64,000 bases of DNA from Solidesulfovibrio magneticus RS-1 (GCF_000010665.1 NC_012796.1:2075501-2139500), one strand, 5' to 3'; counted from the stretch's first letter, positions 10,152-18,560 are shown. Translations and numbers: made by a program. Notes: generated from the sequence alone by a model not told the origin.

Positions 10152-10744
10152 GTCTCCTCCGTAATCGGTAAAAGTAGTCAGGTAAGTCTGGCGGATAGCA
10201 CAGTTCTCGTGACAGTACAAATACAATAGTTTTTAGGTTGGTTTGTATCGTCTATGCCAAGGTATATAGTAAATTATGGCAATGGTATTTGTCATTATAT
10301 CTGTGGAATTCAAGTTGGTAGTCGTATTCTGTGATAATCGTAAGTATTCTTGATGTCGCCTGTCAAATATTCTGTGTTAATTCTGATGGTTGCTTAGGGA
10401 TGATGGTGCATAAAGGGCAGTTGGGCAAGTGGTTTGCGAGGCCATCCTCGTAGTTCTCCTGCGAGCCAAGCGTAAGCACGGCAGTTGGAGATCCAAATTC
10501 CGCCAACACCTCCGGGGGTGTAGCAGGGTGGGTTCAGGAGATGAGGGTAGGAGATGAGGATGTGGGGGACGCTTCATTCGAAACCTGACAAGTCATTCTT
10601 CTTGCCAGCCTGATGTGCGCTTCGGGGTTTGGTCGGAGAAGTAAACCGAGAAGTAAATTGAGGTGCGGATAGCTCGGTATATCTCGTCATAGCTCGTTAC
10701 GAATTGCTTAGGATTATTGAAAAAGTCAGCAAAATCCGCGTAGG
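10152..10744. other. Long intergenic region, no convincing gene
   Basis: About 590 bases of mixed composition. A minus-strand frame near 10366-10530 could encode about 46 residues (EVLAEFGSPTAVLTLGSQEN and on) without a proper ribosome site; I treat it as a possible remnant only. The kinase promoter should lie next to 10151. No terminator or RNA gene is seen before the tRNA remnant. Confidence 0.4.
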
Positions 10745-10750
10745 GGTATG

Positions 10751-10796
10751 GTCCTTTCACGCCGGTAACAGGGGGTCAAATCCCCTTGGGGCACCA
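10751..10796 (+). pseudogene. tRNA-Glu 3'-half remnant
   Basis: The sequence GTCCTTTCACGCC resembles the anticodon arm of tRNA-Glu(TTC), followed by GGTAACAGGGGGTCAAATCC, a T arm with T54 changed, and an acceptor-like TTGGGGCACCA. The 5' half of a tRNA is not found upstream, and anticodon stem pairing is poor. I read it as a decayed tRNA 3' end, such as an old integration site leaves behind. Confidence 0.55.
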
Positions 10797-10813
10797 GGAA
10801 ATTCAAAGGGCTT

Positions 10814-10844
10814 ACAGCAAAAACTGCTGTGTGTTCTTTTCTTT
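10814..10844 (+). terminator. Hairpin with T-rich tail after the tRNA-Glu remnant
   Basis: ACAGCA-aaaac-TGCTGT at 10814-10830 followed by TTCTTTTCTTTTCC fits a weak intrinsic terminator on the plus strand. Its place just behind the tRNA-like 3' end suggests it was captured with the tRNA. Confidence 0.5.
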
Positions 10845-11132
10845 TCCCCCACACTATCCTGTAGCGGTCTAGGGATCCCTCAAATTTTCTGCCAATATCT
10901 ACACACTACTCCACAAGTTCCCTGCCGGTGAGGGTAGAGACTGTCTCAAGGAACAAGTCTCGCTCTCCTTGGGCGAACTCGGCAGAAATTTTGGCCGATG
11001 CCATCAGCAGTCATCAGTTCAACCGCTTTAACAAACAACGGCACAGTCATGCTGAGAGTCCGTGAATACAGATTTGTGTCCTTCAGGGGAGCCCGGGTGG
11101 ACCATGCCGGCCAGCCCTCCACATAAAATCCT
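10845..11132. other. Gap with short coding-like scraps
   Basis: On the minus strand two overlapping frames look protein-like: MTVPLFVKAVELMTADGIGQ near 11050-10990 and MASAKISAEFAQGERDLFLE near 11006-10920. They could be one small gene with a frameshift, but neither has a clear ribosome binding site and I recognise no family. Confidence 0.25.
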
Positions 11133-11195
11133 GAAGGACCACAAAATAAAACGGGCGGTCGAAGCTTGGCTACTGCGTAAGGGACCGCCCGTTGG
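11133..11195 (-). terminator. Intrinsic terminator of the pspA-like operon
   Basis: AACGGGCGGTC and GGACCGCCCGTT form a strong stem; reading the minus strand, it is followed by TTTTATTTTG. It lies 28 bases past the pspA-like stop codon and closes the operon. Confidence 0.75.
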
Positions 11196-11222
11196 CGGAC
11201 GACGAGAGACAAGGACCCCTGG

Positions 11223-11981
11223 TTATTTTTTTTTGAGAGCGGCCAGACGGTCACCCAGGGACTGCGGCGGCGGGGTTCCAGCCGCGTCCTTAAGGGCCTG
11301 GGCAATAAGAGGGTCTTCCTCTTCCTTGGACTGGGCCAGGAGCTTGGCTTTTTCCTGATGGACCTGCGCCTGCATCTCCAACTCCTGAGCCCGGGCGGAC
11401 ATGGCGTCAAAGGCCGTGCCCATGGTGTCGGCTTGCTTCTTGATGCCGGAGAGCACTTTGGCCCGTTCTTCCTGCTCCTTGGCGCGCTCGGCCCGGATTT
11501 GGGCCATGTCCATGCGGCGCTTGGCTTCGGTCAAGCGGGAACGGGCCGTTTTCAGGCGTTCGGAGGCGGTTTTGACGGCGGTGTTGAGTTCGTCGTAATA
11601 GAATTTAGCTTCCTTGGCCTCGGCTTCCTCGCGCTCCACCTCAGGGACCATCTTTTCCAGTTCCGCCACCAGTTTGCCCAGGCTCGTTTCAATCAGGGTT
11701 TTCTGATCGCCCTCGGCCGCGTCCATCTGGGCCTGCAACCGCTCGGCGGCACCGACGCGCAGAGTGTATGCCTTGTTAATGGCTTCGGCTTCCTGCTGTT
11801 CCTTGTCCCAGGCGGCCTTAGCCCCCACCATCTGGCGAGTGAGCTTGGTGAGGATTTCGTCGAGTTCGCCGATCTCGGCTTCTGAGGCGCTTTCCGGGTC
11901 GAACTCCACAATGAGTTTGAGAAATCCGGCCTGGGCGTCCTCGGTTTTCTTTACGACGTATTGTTTGAGAAACGACAACAT
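11223..11981 (-). CDS. PspA/IM30 family coiled-coil protein
   Basis: A 252-residue, almost wholly helical protein beginning MLSFLKQYVVKKTEDAQAGF, with long coiled coils at about 25-215 and a short Pro-linked C-terminal tail. It is of the YjfJ-type branch of PspA-like proteins, which act at the cytoplasmic face of the inner membrane in envelope stress. AAGGAG precedes the ATG. It is the last gene of a four-gene minus-strand set with a DUF2491 gene, matching the gene company seen for yjf-type PspA operons in enterobacteria. Assignment to PspA rests on length and helix pattern, not on a catalytic motif. Confidence 0.8.
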   Translation of the reverse strand: MLSFLKQYVVKKTEDAQAGFLKLIVEFDPESASEAEIGELDEILTKLTRQMVGAKAAWDKEQQEAEAINKAYTLRVGAAERLQAQMDAAEGDQKTLIETSLGKLVAELEKMVPEVEREEAEAKEAKFYYDELNTAVKTASERLKTARSRLTEAKRRMDMAQIRAERAKEQEERAKVLSGIKKQADTMGTAFDAMSARAQELEMQAQVHQEKAKLLAQSKEEEDPLIAQALKDAAGTPPPQSLGDRLAALKKK

Positions 11982-11996
11982 AATAAGCTCCTTGCG

Positions 11997-13052
11997 TTAT
12001 CTTCTTTTGGTGTTTTGGTGCCGACGGGTCAGCAGCATAAGCAGGGCCGCCACCGCCACTCCGGCACCCAAAATCCACACCCATGATCCCATTCCCGACG
12101 TCTTGGGGGCGTCTTCCCTGACCACATGTTCAGCCGCCAGAGCCACCGATGGATCGACGCCGTCCATGCTCTTGGGGTCAACCGGCCTCCCATCTTTACG
12201 CATCTGATCGATCTTGGCATCCATGTCGGCGAGCTGCTTCTTCAAATCAGCATTGGAAGCGGCCAGTTTGTCGGCTTCCTGGCGAAAAGCTTGGACCCCC
12301 GGATCGCCCTGGTGGTTGTACATAAAGCTCGGGCCGCTGGCCTGTCGCAGCATGAACCACAAAAACATGGCATCCCACAGGCCAAACGACGGCGCACTCT
12401 GGTAGGCGTAGTTCGGCGCACTCCAGCCCTGCCCGGCGTAGTAGTTGTCTCTATTACTGCGGTAATCCCGGTAATTGTCCCAGGTGCGCGAGGGTTGTGG
12501 GCCGGCGGTTCCGGCGTTGTCGCGCACCGGGTTGTCTGGCTTGGCGAACTTGCCCTTGTATTCGTTGTAGGCCTTGACCGAAGCCTCTTTTTGGACAGCC
12601 GCCTGTCCGGAAGTGGCAAAGGAAGATTTGGATCGGCCACTGTCCGTGCCCGGTGCGGCGCTGGTGCCTGAACTGTTGCTCCAGGTCCCGCCATTCGACG
12701 GCTTGGCTGCGGCGTTTGGAGCCGAAGTCGTGCTCTTCGGGGCGCTGTTGCCCCAGTCCGAAGATGGAGTGCTTCCTGATTTGGCTGGGCTGGACGTGCT
12801 TTGGTTGGAACTGTTACCCCAGCCAGAAGATGAACTGCTGCTGGGTTGGGACGGTGCAGGAGCGGTCGAAGGCGTGGACGAATTACTCCAGCCAGAACTC
12901 TTGCCGCTGGAAGACGATGACGATGACGATGACGAGGATTTGCCACCGCTGGAAAACGACGATTTGCTGCTTTTGGCCTGAGCCGGCTGGCCGCCAAGGA
13001 CCAGAACCAGAGCCAGGAGGAGGAAAACGATGGGCCGTGTGCTGAGGGGCAT
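11997..13052 (-). CDS. Ser-rich exported protein with C-terminal membrane anchor
   Basis: 351 residues. A clear signal peptide (about 1-26, LLLALVLVLGGQPAQA) is followed by a low-complexity Ser/Gly/Pro region at about 28-135 with an eleven-Ser run. Then come a Tyr/Asn-rich stretch, a short coiled coil (QEADKLAASNADLKKQLADM) and a C-terminal membrane helix (WVWILGAGVAVAALLMLLT) with a basic end. The ATG has AGGAGG upstream and the gene ends 15 bases before pspA. I do not know the family. The layout suggests an envelope sensor or scaffold acting with the PspA-like protein; that is inference. Confidence 0.75.
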   Translation of the reverse strand: MPLSTRPIVFLLLALVLVLGGQPAQAKSSKSSFSSGGKSSSSSSSSSSSGKSSGWSNSSTPSTAPAPSQPSSSSSSGWGNSSNQSTSSPAKSGSTPSSDWGNSAPKSTTSAPNAAAKPSNGGTWSNSSGTSAAPGTDSGRSKSSFATSGQAAVQKEASVKAYNEYKGKFAKPDNPVRDNAGTAGPQPSRTWDNYRDYRSNRDNYYAGQGWSAPNYAYQSAPSFGLWDAMFLWFMLRQASGPSFMYNHQGDPGVQAFRQEADKLAASNADLKKQLADMDAKIDQMRKDGRPVDPKSMDGVDPSVALAAEHVVREDAPKTSGMGSWVWILGAGVAVAALLMLLTRRHQNTKRR

Positions 13053-13064
13053 GCCGGGGCCTCC

Positions 13065-13700
13065 TTAATAAACCTTGACCCCGTAGGGCGTGAGATCCAG
13101 GCCGATCCAGGCCCGTACAAGGGCCGCTTCAGGCTCTGTGTCGGCGCTTACCAGCATGTTCTCGTTTTCGTCCCCCACCTCGCGGGTATAGAGGTGCATC
13201 TGGTGGGCAAGGCAGCGCGGCGGGTCTTTCGGATCTGTAAAGAGTAATTCTTCCGCTTCCACCGGGGGCGCATAGTCGCCGTCCCCCCATTGGCGCAGAT
13301 AGGTCTGGCCGTTGGGAGCATTGAGATCCTTGCCGCCGATAAGCCCTCCGGCATCTAGCCACAGACCCCAATCTGCGGCAGTAGCAGGGCGGATTTCTTG
13401 GAGCAGGCGAAAGAAGCTGACGTCGAGCAGGGCACCGGCCCCGTCCTGGTTGAACTGGAAGAGATAGGTGGCCTCACCTTGTTTGGCGTAGGCCCGGACC
13501 AACTTCAGGCCGAACAGCGAGGTGGACGACAGTGCTTCCACCAACAGTTCGCCCTGGGGCGGGGCGATGGTTAGTCCCAGGCCCTCAAAGCGCAGGGCTT
13601 CGGCTACGTCCACGGCCAAGATGGCCCCAATGCGCAGTTCAAGGGGGAAATTCGGATAGGCGGGATGATTGTCCGCCTTTGGCCGTTTGCTGAAAAACAT
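13065..13700 (-). CDS. DUF2491 family protein (YjfK-like)
   Basis: 211 residues with the family pattern: LELRIGAILAVDVAEALRFE near the start, an AYAKQGEATYLFQF strand region, a central DVSFFRLLQEI and a C-terminal HLYTREVGDENENMLVSADT. Function is unknown, but the family regularly sits beside PspA-like yjfJ genes. No signal peptide or membrane helix is seen, so it is probably cytosolic. It ends 13 bases before the Ser-rich protein gene, consistent with one transcript. Confidence 0.78.
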   Translation of the reverse strand: MFFSKRPKADNHPAYPNFPLELRIGAILAVDVAEALRFEGLGLTIAPPQGELLVEALSSTSLFGLKLVRAYAKQGEATYLFQFNQDGAGALLDVSFFRLLQEIRPATAADWGLWLDAGGLIGGKDLNAPNGQTYLRQWGDGDYAPPVEAEELLFTDPKDPPRCLAHQMHLYTREVGDENENMLVSADTEPEAALVRAWIGLDLTPYGVKVY

Positions 13701-13765
13701 GTCCTACCCTCGGGAGATGGTTGGTATTAGCGACGGCAAGGCGGTGCTGGGCTGTCGGCGGAAGC

Positions 13766-14173
13766 TTAGGCTGGCGTCCCCTGTGACCGCAGGGAACTGA
13801 GAAACAGCCCCAGTCCGCCGAGCAGCAGCGTCAGGATAACAAGTAGGTCGAAAAGTGACATGCTTGCCAGGGAAAAACGGATAGAGGCAATAACACCCAC
13901 GCAAATGGCCAGCAGACTCCCCAAAAACAGCAGCCAGCCCAGGATGTTACGGGCACTGTAGAAAATCATGACGATGCCGAGGCCAAGTGGCAGAAGTGTC
14001 ATGCCGGTAGTCAGGCGGAATGAGCCAAACGTGTAAAGTGAGTAGCCCATATTGAAGAAGTGATAGACACGAATGGAGCTTAAGAATAAGTAGCCTCCTG
14101 CAACCATCATGGTCAGCCCCAGGAAAAATCTCCCCAGCCCCCCAGGTGTGCCGCCTGCGCCGTTAATTGCCAT
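13766..14173 (-). CDS. Small multi-pass membrane protein, first gene of the PspA operon
   Basis: 135 residues with four predicted membrane helices (about 15-33, 50-72, 78-98, 105-125) and little outside the membrane. No domain is recognised. It is the first gene of the set 14173 to 11223 on the minus strand, 65 bases before the DUF2491 gene. The start has only a weak ribosome site, so an internal Met at about residue 22 is possible. By position it could be the membrane partner of the PspA-like protein. Confidence 0.65.
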   Translation of the reverse strand: MAINGAGGTPGGLGRFFLGLTMMVAGGYLFLSSIRVYHFFNMGYSLYTFGSFRLTTGMTLLPLGLGIVMIFYSARNILGWLLFLGSLLAICVGVIASIRFSLASMSLFDLLVILTLLLGGLGLFLSSLRSQGTPA

Positions 14174-14407
14174 ACAGTCCGTTTATCTAATCGATTGGCC
14201 GAGGGCAAGATCACGGGGGGCTACGGCACGATTCTTAATTAAGCTTCATACAGGGATTGCCGTGCTGTGGCCTGGACGACACCGCTCGCTTCCGTGACAC
14301 GGGTCGCCCGTGATGCCCTCCGATCTGAAGCGTGCAGGCTTTTATATTGCCCTTCTGATCAGTCGCTGCGGGTTTGGTCGACCTGTCTGTCGCGCCGCCA
14401 GCATTTT
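14174..14407. other. Intergenic region upstream of the PspA operon
   Basis: It contains a perfect short dyad CACGGG-TCG-CCCGTG near 14297-14311 and a TTAATTAAG segment. It probably holds the promoter of the operon; I cannot assign a sigma factor. Confidence 0.4.
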
Positions 14408-14863
14408 CTAATCCCAGAATCCGACCGTTCGGAAGGTCATCGTCCGCTTTTCACATCTTGGGCAGACATAGCTGCCCTGATAGAGCGTGAGCGTCTTGCC
14501 CAGGGATTGGATGCGCCAAAACGCGACCGCTTCTGATGGATGCTCGGGCATAAGGTTTGGCGATGCGTAGGAAATAAGCCCTGGTGGTCCGGGTGAGTTT
14601 TCTGTGTCCGGATATTCGAACACGTTATACAGCGCGATGTCGTGTTTGGCCTTGTCCAATGCAGGGAACATGCAAACGGTCTTGAAATTTCCCCGTCCGC
14701 CGAACAGGGGTAATGTCTTGGAATACCCGCAGGGACAGCTCGCGCTGACGATGGTTCCAGCATGCCCTATCGTGCCGTTGAAGCACAAAAGTACCACGCC
14801 AAGGAGCAGACAGGCCGTTGCCCGAAAGGCGAATGATCGTGGGGAGCATTTTGCGGGGACCAT
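14408..14863 (-). CDS. Exported protein with two Cys pairs, unknown function
   Basis: 151 residues. Start set at 14863 because GGAGGAAGTC directly precedes that ATG; an ATG four codons earlier would place the site inside the gene. A signal peptide or N-terminal anchor lies at about 14-35. A pair SCPCGYS near residue 44 and a CPRCEK near 136 suggest a small zinc ribbon split across the protein. No family is recognised. Codon use is less GC-biased than in the core genes to the right. Confidence 0.6.
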   Translation of the reverse strand: MVPAKCSPRSFAFRATACLLLGVVLLCFNGTIGHAGTIVSASCPCGYSKTLPLFGGRGNFKTVCMFPALDKAKHDIALYNVFEYPDTENSPGPPGLISYASPNLMPEHPSEAVAFWRIQSLGKTLTLYQGSYVCPRCEKRTMTFRTVGFWD

Positions 14864-15119
14864 GACTTCCTCCATGCGAGTTCGACTTTCGTCGAGGCAG
14901 TGGGTGTCGATGCTGCTATTTATAACCTCTTGTATGACATAGGCGATATGCGACGTTGCGTTAGAAAATACTTAATAATCCTAGGCATTGTTATGAATTA
15001 TGCCGAGAGAGTGCATTTTTCCATGGGCCCCATTGAATTTGTGATCCCGGGTTGTCGGATGTAGCTTTTGGTTTTCGCGGGATTTATAGTTGTGTACTTG
15101 TTGTTGCTTCTTGGCTATG

Positions 15120-15599
15120 TTAGTTTATTTTTGGGCTGTTTTCGACGAAAATTGCATCTTCAAGTGTATCGTTGTTAAGATAGAAATGTATTTTGTATGA
15201 AACTTCTCGACTTATTACCATGTTATTGCTGTCTAGAAAATCCTCTTTGGCCCGAATGTCGAGGGTGTTTTCAGGGCCAGTCGACAATTGCTGAATGGAG
15301 TGCACGTTTAAGCCTGTTTTCCACACGAACGCTTGGTCGTTGTGCTCAATCCTAATATAGAGGAGCGCACCATTCAGAGCAGGGTCGCCGCCGCCGATCT
15401 CGAAGACAGTGATTAAAGCGCCTTGGCGTTGGATTTTCGCTTGATGCATCGCCTGAACGGTGTAGAGGATGGAGTATCTGTCGTCGCCAGACAAGGCAGT
15501 GCAGCGAAGAGCAAGCGCTTGGCTGACGTCGGCGAAAATGAATGCAATACCCATTACAAATGGGACAAGGAACATTCGGAAACGGTTGCATGGATCCAT
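15120..15599 (-). CDS. Secreted protein of unknown function
   Basis: 159 residues with a signal peptide (MFLVPFVMGIAFIFADVSQALA at about 9-31) followed by a mixed alpha/beta region (RIEHNDQAFVWKTGLNVHSI) and no cysteine pair beyond one Cys near the mature start. GGAGAG precedes the ATG closely. It is separate from its neighbours (over 200 bases on each side). Family not recognised. Confidence 0.55.
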   Translation of the reverse strand: MDPCNRFRMFLVPFVMGIAFIFADVSQALALRCTALSGDDRYSILYTVQAMHQAKIQRQGALITVFEIGGGDPALNGALLYIRIEHNDQAFVWKTGLNVHSIQQLSTGPENTLDIRAKEDFLDSNNMVISREVSYKIHFYLNNDTLEDAIFVENSPKIN

Positions 15600-15809
15600 A
15601 CGCTCTCCGTCGATATTTTCGGCGACAGGGCATATCCCTGTGTCTGGCGAAACAGTATTTTTCGTGGAAGCGAGCGACCCTGGGCGGCCCTACAGACGCC
15701 TCGATTCGGGCGGGTAGTTATTTCTTTGCTTCGGTTTCATGCCTCGTGATAAAATCATTCTTGATGTACAGCCATAAAACAACTTGAAGTGTAACATCAA
15801 GAGGCTAAC

Positions 15810-17105
15810 ATGTTGGAACTGACTCGTCGAGTTCTTTTGGCTCTAGGCATCGCCATGGGATTGTTGCTATTTTTTCTCGCTGATCTCACGCCATTTTATT
15901 CCGTGAAGATACCCAAACCACCTTCCAAGCCAGTTGTCCACGGTCAGGACAGTCTGTTGCCGTTTCCGCGAGTGACGTCGCCTCCCGTTGTCATTCGAGT
16001 TTCGGGAGAACAAGGAGAGCGCTTCATGTCCAAGGCTCTGGCTGTTTCCAGCGGTCAGGACATCGACCAGGCCTGGATGCGCCGCATCCCGCCCTTTGAA
16101 CGGAACTGGGAAAGGCCGCGTGAAATCTACTTCAAGGCTCCCGAATTCCCTTTGGCCGAGTTGGTCCATGGCATAGCCGGGCCAGCTGACACTCCAAGAG
16201 TGCTGGAAGATGCCTCGGGCCAACGGCTCGAGTTGCGATTCACGCGTCTGGACGACGCTTCCTTTCATCTCGGTTCCGGTCTTTCAGAATACGGTCCTCC
16301 GCTTACCCTCGTCTTTGTCTGGCGTCCGTGGGCTTGGTGGTGCTTCGGTGTGGGGCTGGCGGCATACCTTGTCTTGCCCTGGCCACGCTACGCCAAGGGC
16401 TGGTCGCATTTTTCTCGTTGGCGGGTCTGCCTTGGGGATTTCGGCTGGGTACTCATGTTTACCATCTTTTTCGTAATGCCGCTGGCCATCGTCGGGGGAA
16501 CGGTGCAGGCGGTGACGGTTTATGGTGTCTTTCCCAGTATCTTCTGGATATTGGCAGGCCTTGGGCTGGTTCTGGTGTGGTATACGGCCTGGGCGTCCTC
16601 CTTTCACGTCGGCCTGGGGGAGGGAGGCGTCGCCATGGGCGCTCTCGGCCTGGAATTGGATATCCCCTATGCCTCCATCGTCGCGGCTGCGCCGGTGCGC
16701 CACCGCTATCCGAAATGGTTTATACGCCTGTTGTGGATCGCTGCCCTGTTTGGCCGGGGCACGGCACGACTCCAGGTCGCGGGGCAGGCCATGCTGCTCG
16801 GCGCTTCGAATGTTTCCGGGCTGGCTTTGGAACTCGACAACGGAACGACAGCCTATCTCTGGCTGACGGATGCGCTGGGCTCCATGGCCGTCACGGACGG
16901 TGAGCGGCTGATCCAGGCGTTGGAAGCGGCGGGCGTGCCGTTGCGCCGCAGCCCGAAGGAGCTCGTGCGGCTGTTTCCGCCCATGATGCTCGAAGCCGGG
17001 AGCGGCAGCGACGTCTGGCGGATATGGGCCTGGGGGGCGGCCATTTTTATGGGGCCGACCGTTATAGTCCTGCTTGCCATGCTGGCCAGGGAACTGGCGG
17101 GATGA
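15810..17105 (+). CDS. Membrane protein of unknown function
   Basis: 431 residues: an N-terminal helix (about 7-27), a periplasmic segment of about 140 residues, three helices at about 178-195, 215-240 and 245-268, a cytoplasmic beta-rich segment of about 100 residues resembling a PH-like fold (GALGLELDIPYASIVAAAPV), and a final helix (about 410-428). AGAGG lies upstream of the ATG. I cannot name the family. It reads outward from the divergent secreted-protein gene and has no operon partner. Confidence 0.6.
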   Translation: MLELTRRVLLALGIAMGLLLFFLADLTPFYSVKIPKPPSKPVVHGQDSLLPFPRVTSPPVVIRVSGEQGERFMSKALAVSSGQDIDQAWMRRIPPFERNWERPREIYFKAPEFPLAELVHGIAGPADTPRVLEDASGQRLELRFTRLDDASFHLGSGLSEYGPPLTLVFVWRPWAWWCFGVGLAAYLVLPWPRYAKGWSHFSRWRVCLGDFGWVLMFTIFFVMPLAIVGGTVQAVTVYGVFPSIFWILAGLGLVLVWYTAWASSFHVGLGEGGVAMGALGLELDIPYASIVAAAPVRHRYPKWFIRLLWIAALFGRGTARLQVAGQAMLLGASNVSGLALELDNGTTAYLWLTDALGSMAVTDGERLIQALEAAGVPLRRSPKELVRLFPPMMLEAGSGSDVWRIWAWGAAIFMGPTVIVLLAMLARELAG

Positions 17106-17247
17106 AGGTGGTGTGATCGAAGTTTCCAAATTTCTGGAAGTAAGCTCCCGACAGAGGGGCTTGAATTCGAGTCCCTCGGGGACTATAACTCTGGTACAAA
17201 GTTCTGGTACAAACAGCTCCCGAGATTTGTTTGAGCCGACAGGAAAG

Positions 17248-17286
17248 TCGAAATATTTCAGACAGATAGTTCTGTAAATATTTCGA
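17248..17286. repeat. 39-base palindrome at a tRNA-Leu junction
   Basis: TCGAAATATTT (17248-17258) and AAATATTTCGA (17276-17286) are perfect inverted copies, with a second nested pair ACAGA/TCTGT at 17262-17266 and 17271-17275. The right arm runs into the T loop of the tRNA-Leu 3' end. This arrangement is what a tyrosine recombinase core site looks like after integration. Confidence 0.7.
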
Positions 17287-17304
17287 GTCCCCCCTTCGGC
17301 ACCA
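17282..17304 (+). other. tRNA-Leu 3' end, attachment-site remnant
   Basis: TTCGAGTCCCCCCTTCGGC followed by ACCA supplies the T loop, the 3' T stem, the acceptor CTTCGGC (pairing with a GCCGAAG 5' end usual in tRNA-Leu), discriminator A and CCA. The 5' T stem is absent: the five bases before the T loop are AATAT, so only the portion from the T loop on survives. Integrases that target tRNA genes leave exactly such 3' identity segments. No integrase gene is in the window. Confidence 0.65.
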
Positions 17305-17308
17305 TCTT

Positions 17309-17347
17309 GAAGGGGTTGCAGCGAAAAGCTGCAACCCCTTCTTTTTT
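17309..17347 (+). terminator. Intrinsic terminator behind the tRNA-Leu 3' end
   Basis: A perfect 14-base stem (GAAGGGGTTGCAGC / GCTGCAACCCCTTC) with a GAAAA loop and six Ts. It probably came with the tRNA segment. Confidence 0.9.
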
Positions 17348-17624
17348 GTTGCGGCAATAGCCTGCGAAACGCTGTCAAGCGCGTCGTGGCCGACGAGGCC
17401 CTGGAAGTCCGCACGTCCTGAACATTGGTCCGGTGGCCGGGCCGGCCGGCCCCGTGACCCTGGGGGCTGGTTGACTCGCCGCCGAGCGTTGCCCTGTAGC
17501 GGGGCGCATTCCTCTTTCGACGAAGCCAGGCCGTGCATGACGGCTTAACGCTCGCCTCTCTGAATCAGGACTCGGTTGTGGCCGTGCGTCGCGTGGCCCG
17601 GCTGTCCGCGGAGAAAGGCGGCAC
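17348..17624. other. GC-rich scrap between terminator and IS3 element
   Basis: About 280 bases with no gene start. A frame near 17560-17620 (LASLNQDSVVAVRRVARLSA) looks coding-like but lacks start and stop signals and ends in the IS3 fragment. Probably debris. Confidence 0.3.
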
Positions 17625-17702
17625 AGCCGCCTCAAACAGATGTTTGCCGAGTTAAGTCTGGAAAACCAAGCCTTGAAGGATGTGATCGCAAAAAAGTTAT
17701 AA
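17625..17702 (+). pseudogene. C-terminal end of IS3 OrfA with frameshift signal
   Basis: The tail RLKQMFAELSLENQALKDVI then AKKL and TAA (17700-17702) is the leucine-zipper end of IS3 OrfA. Just before the stop lies A AAA AAG (17690-17696), the classic slippery heptamer for minus-one frameshifting into orfB. Upstream codons are unrelated, so OrfA's helix-turn-helix is gone. Confidence 0.8.
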
Positions 17703-18544
17703 GGCCAGCCGACAAACGCGAGTTGGTCACCTACGTCCACGTCGAGCATGGGTTGAGCTTACGCCGTGCCTGTCGAGCTTTTCGTCTGAGCAGGTCTGTG
17801 TACGGCTACCAGCCCAAGGAATCCGACGACGAACTGGTGATTGAAGCGCTCGTCAGGCTGGCCGAGAAGCATCCACGATTTGGCTTCGGCAAGTTATTTC
17901 CGTTGCTGCGTCGCGAGCAACCGATGTGGAACCACAAGCGTGTGCTCCGGGTATACCGCGCTTTGAAGCTGCATCTGCGCCGCAAAGGCAAAAAGCGTCT
18001 CCCTTCGAGGCATCCTGAGAAACTGGCCGTTCCAGCTACGGCCAATTTGTGCTGGTCGGTGGATTTCATGAGCGATGTCCTTATGAGTGGCCAACGCTTC
18101 CGTACGTTCAACGTGCTCGACGACTTCAACCGCGAGGCTCTAGCCATCGAGGTGGATACCACGTTGCCGGCTGCAAGGGTCGTTCGGGTGCTGGAACGGG
18201 TGGTGGCCTGGAGAGGTTGTCCCGCGAAGCTGCGCATGGATAATGGACCGGAACTCGTGTCCGTGGCCCTGGCGGATTGGGCCGAAAAACGAGGAGTGGA
18301 TCTGGAGTTCATCCAGCCAGGCAAGCCAACACAGAATTCGTACATCGAGCGGTTTAATCGCACCTTCCGCCATGAGGTGCTGGACTTCTATATTTTCAGC
18401 AGCTTGCGCGAAGTCCGAGAGATCGTAGAGGACTGGCTGAAGCAATACAACGAACAACGGCCTCATGAGTCACTCGGAGACCTCACCCCGTCCGAGTACC
18501 TCGCCATCAACTCGCCAGGAGTCTCAACTTTCGACTGGCACTAA
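17690..18544 (+). CDS. IS3-family transposase OrfB (catalytic part)
   Basis: About 284 residues reached through the slippery site. The N-terminal HTH_21-like part (LSLRRACRAFRLSRSVYGYQ) is followed by an rve integrase core: CWSVDFMSDVL (first Asp), LRMDNGPELVS (second Asp) and QNSYIERFNRTFRHEVLD (catalytic Glu), then the end motif YNEQRPHESLGDLTPSEYL. All DDE residues are present. Without a full OrfA the fusion transposase cannot be made in its usual form. The frame stays open upstream to 17576, but that stretch is not IS sequence. Confidence 0.88.
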   Translation, partial: KKVIRPADKRELVTYVHVEHGLSLRRACRAFRLSRSVYGYQPKESDDELVIEALVRLAEKHPRFGFGKLFPLLRREQPMWNHKRVLRVYRALKLHLRRKGKKRLPSRHPEKLAVPATANLCWSVDFMSDVLMSGQRFRTFNVLDDFNREALAIEVDTTLPAARVVRVLERVVAWRGCPAKLRMDNGPELVSVALADWAEKRGVDLEFIQPGKPTQNSYIERFNRTFRHEVLDFYIFSSLREVREIVEDWLKQYNEQRPHESLGDLTPSEYLAINSPGVSTFDWH

Positions 18545-18560
18545 GAGTGGGAGGTTTACA

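Larger units (their letters stand above)
17625..18560 (+). mobile_element. IS3-family insertion sequence, 5' end missing
   Basis: The end of orfA, a programmed frameshift site, a complete orfB catalytic part and a right terminus (TGGGAGGTTTACA, ending at 18560) are present. The matching left terminus TGTAAACCTCCCA and most of orfA are absent upstream, so the element is truncated and should be immobile without help. Confidence 0.85.
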
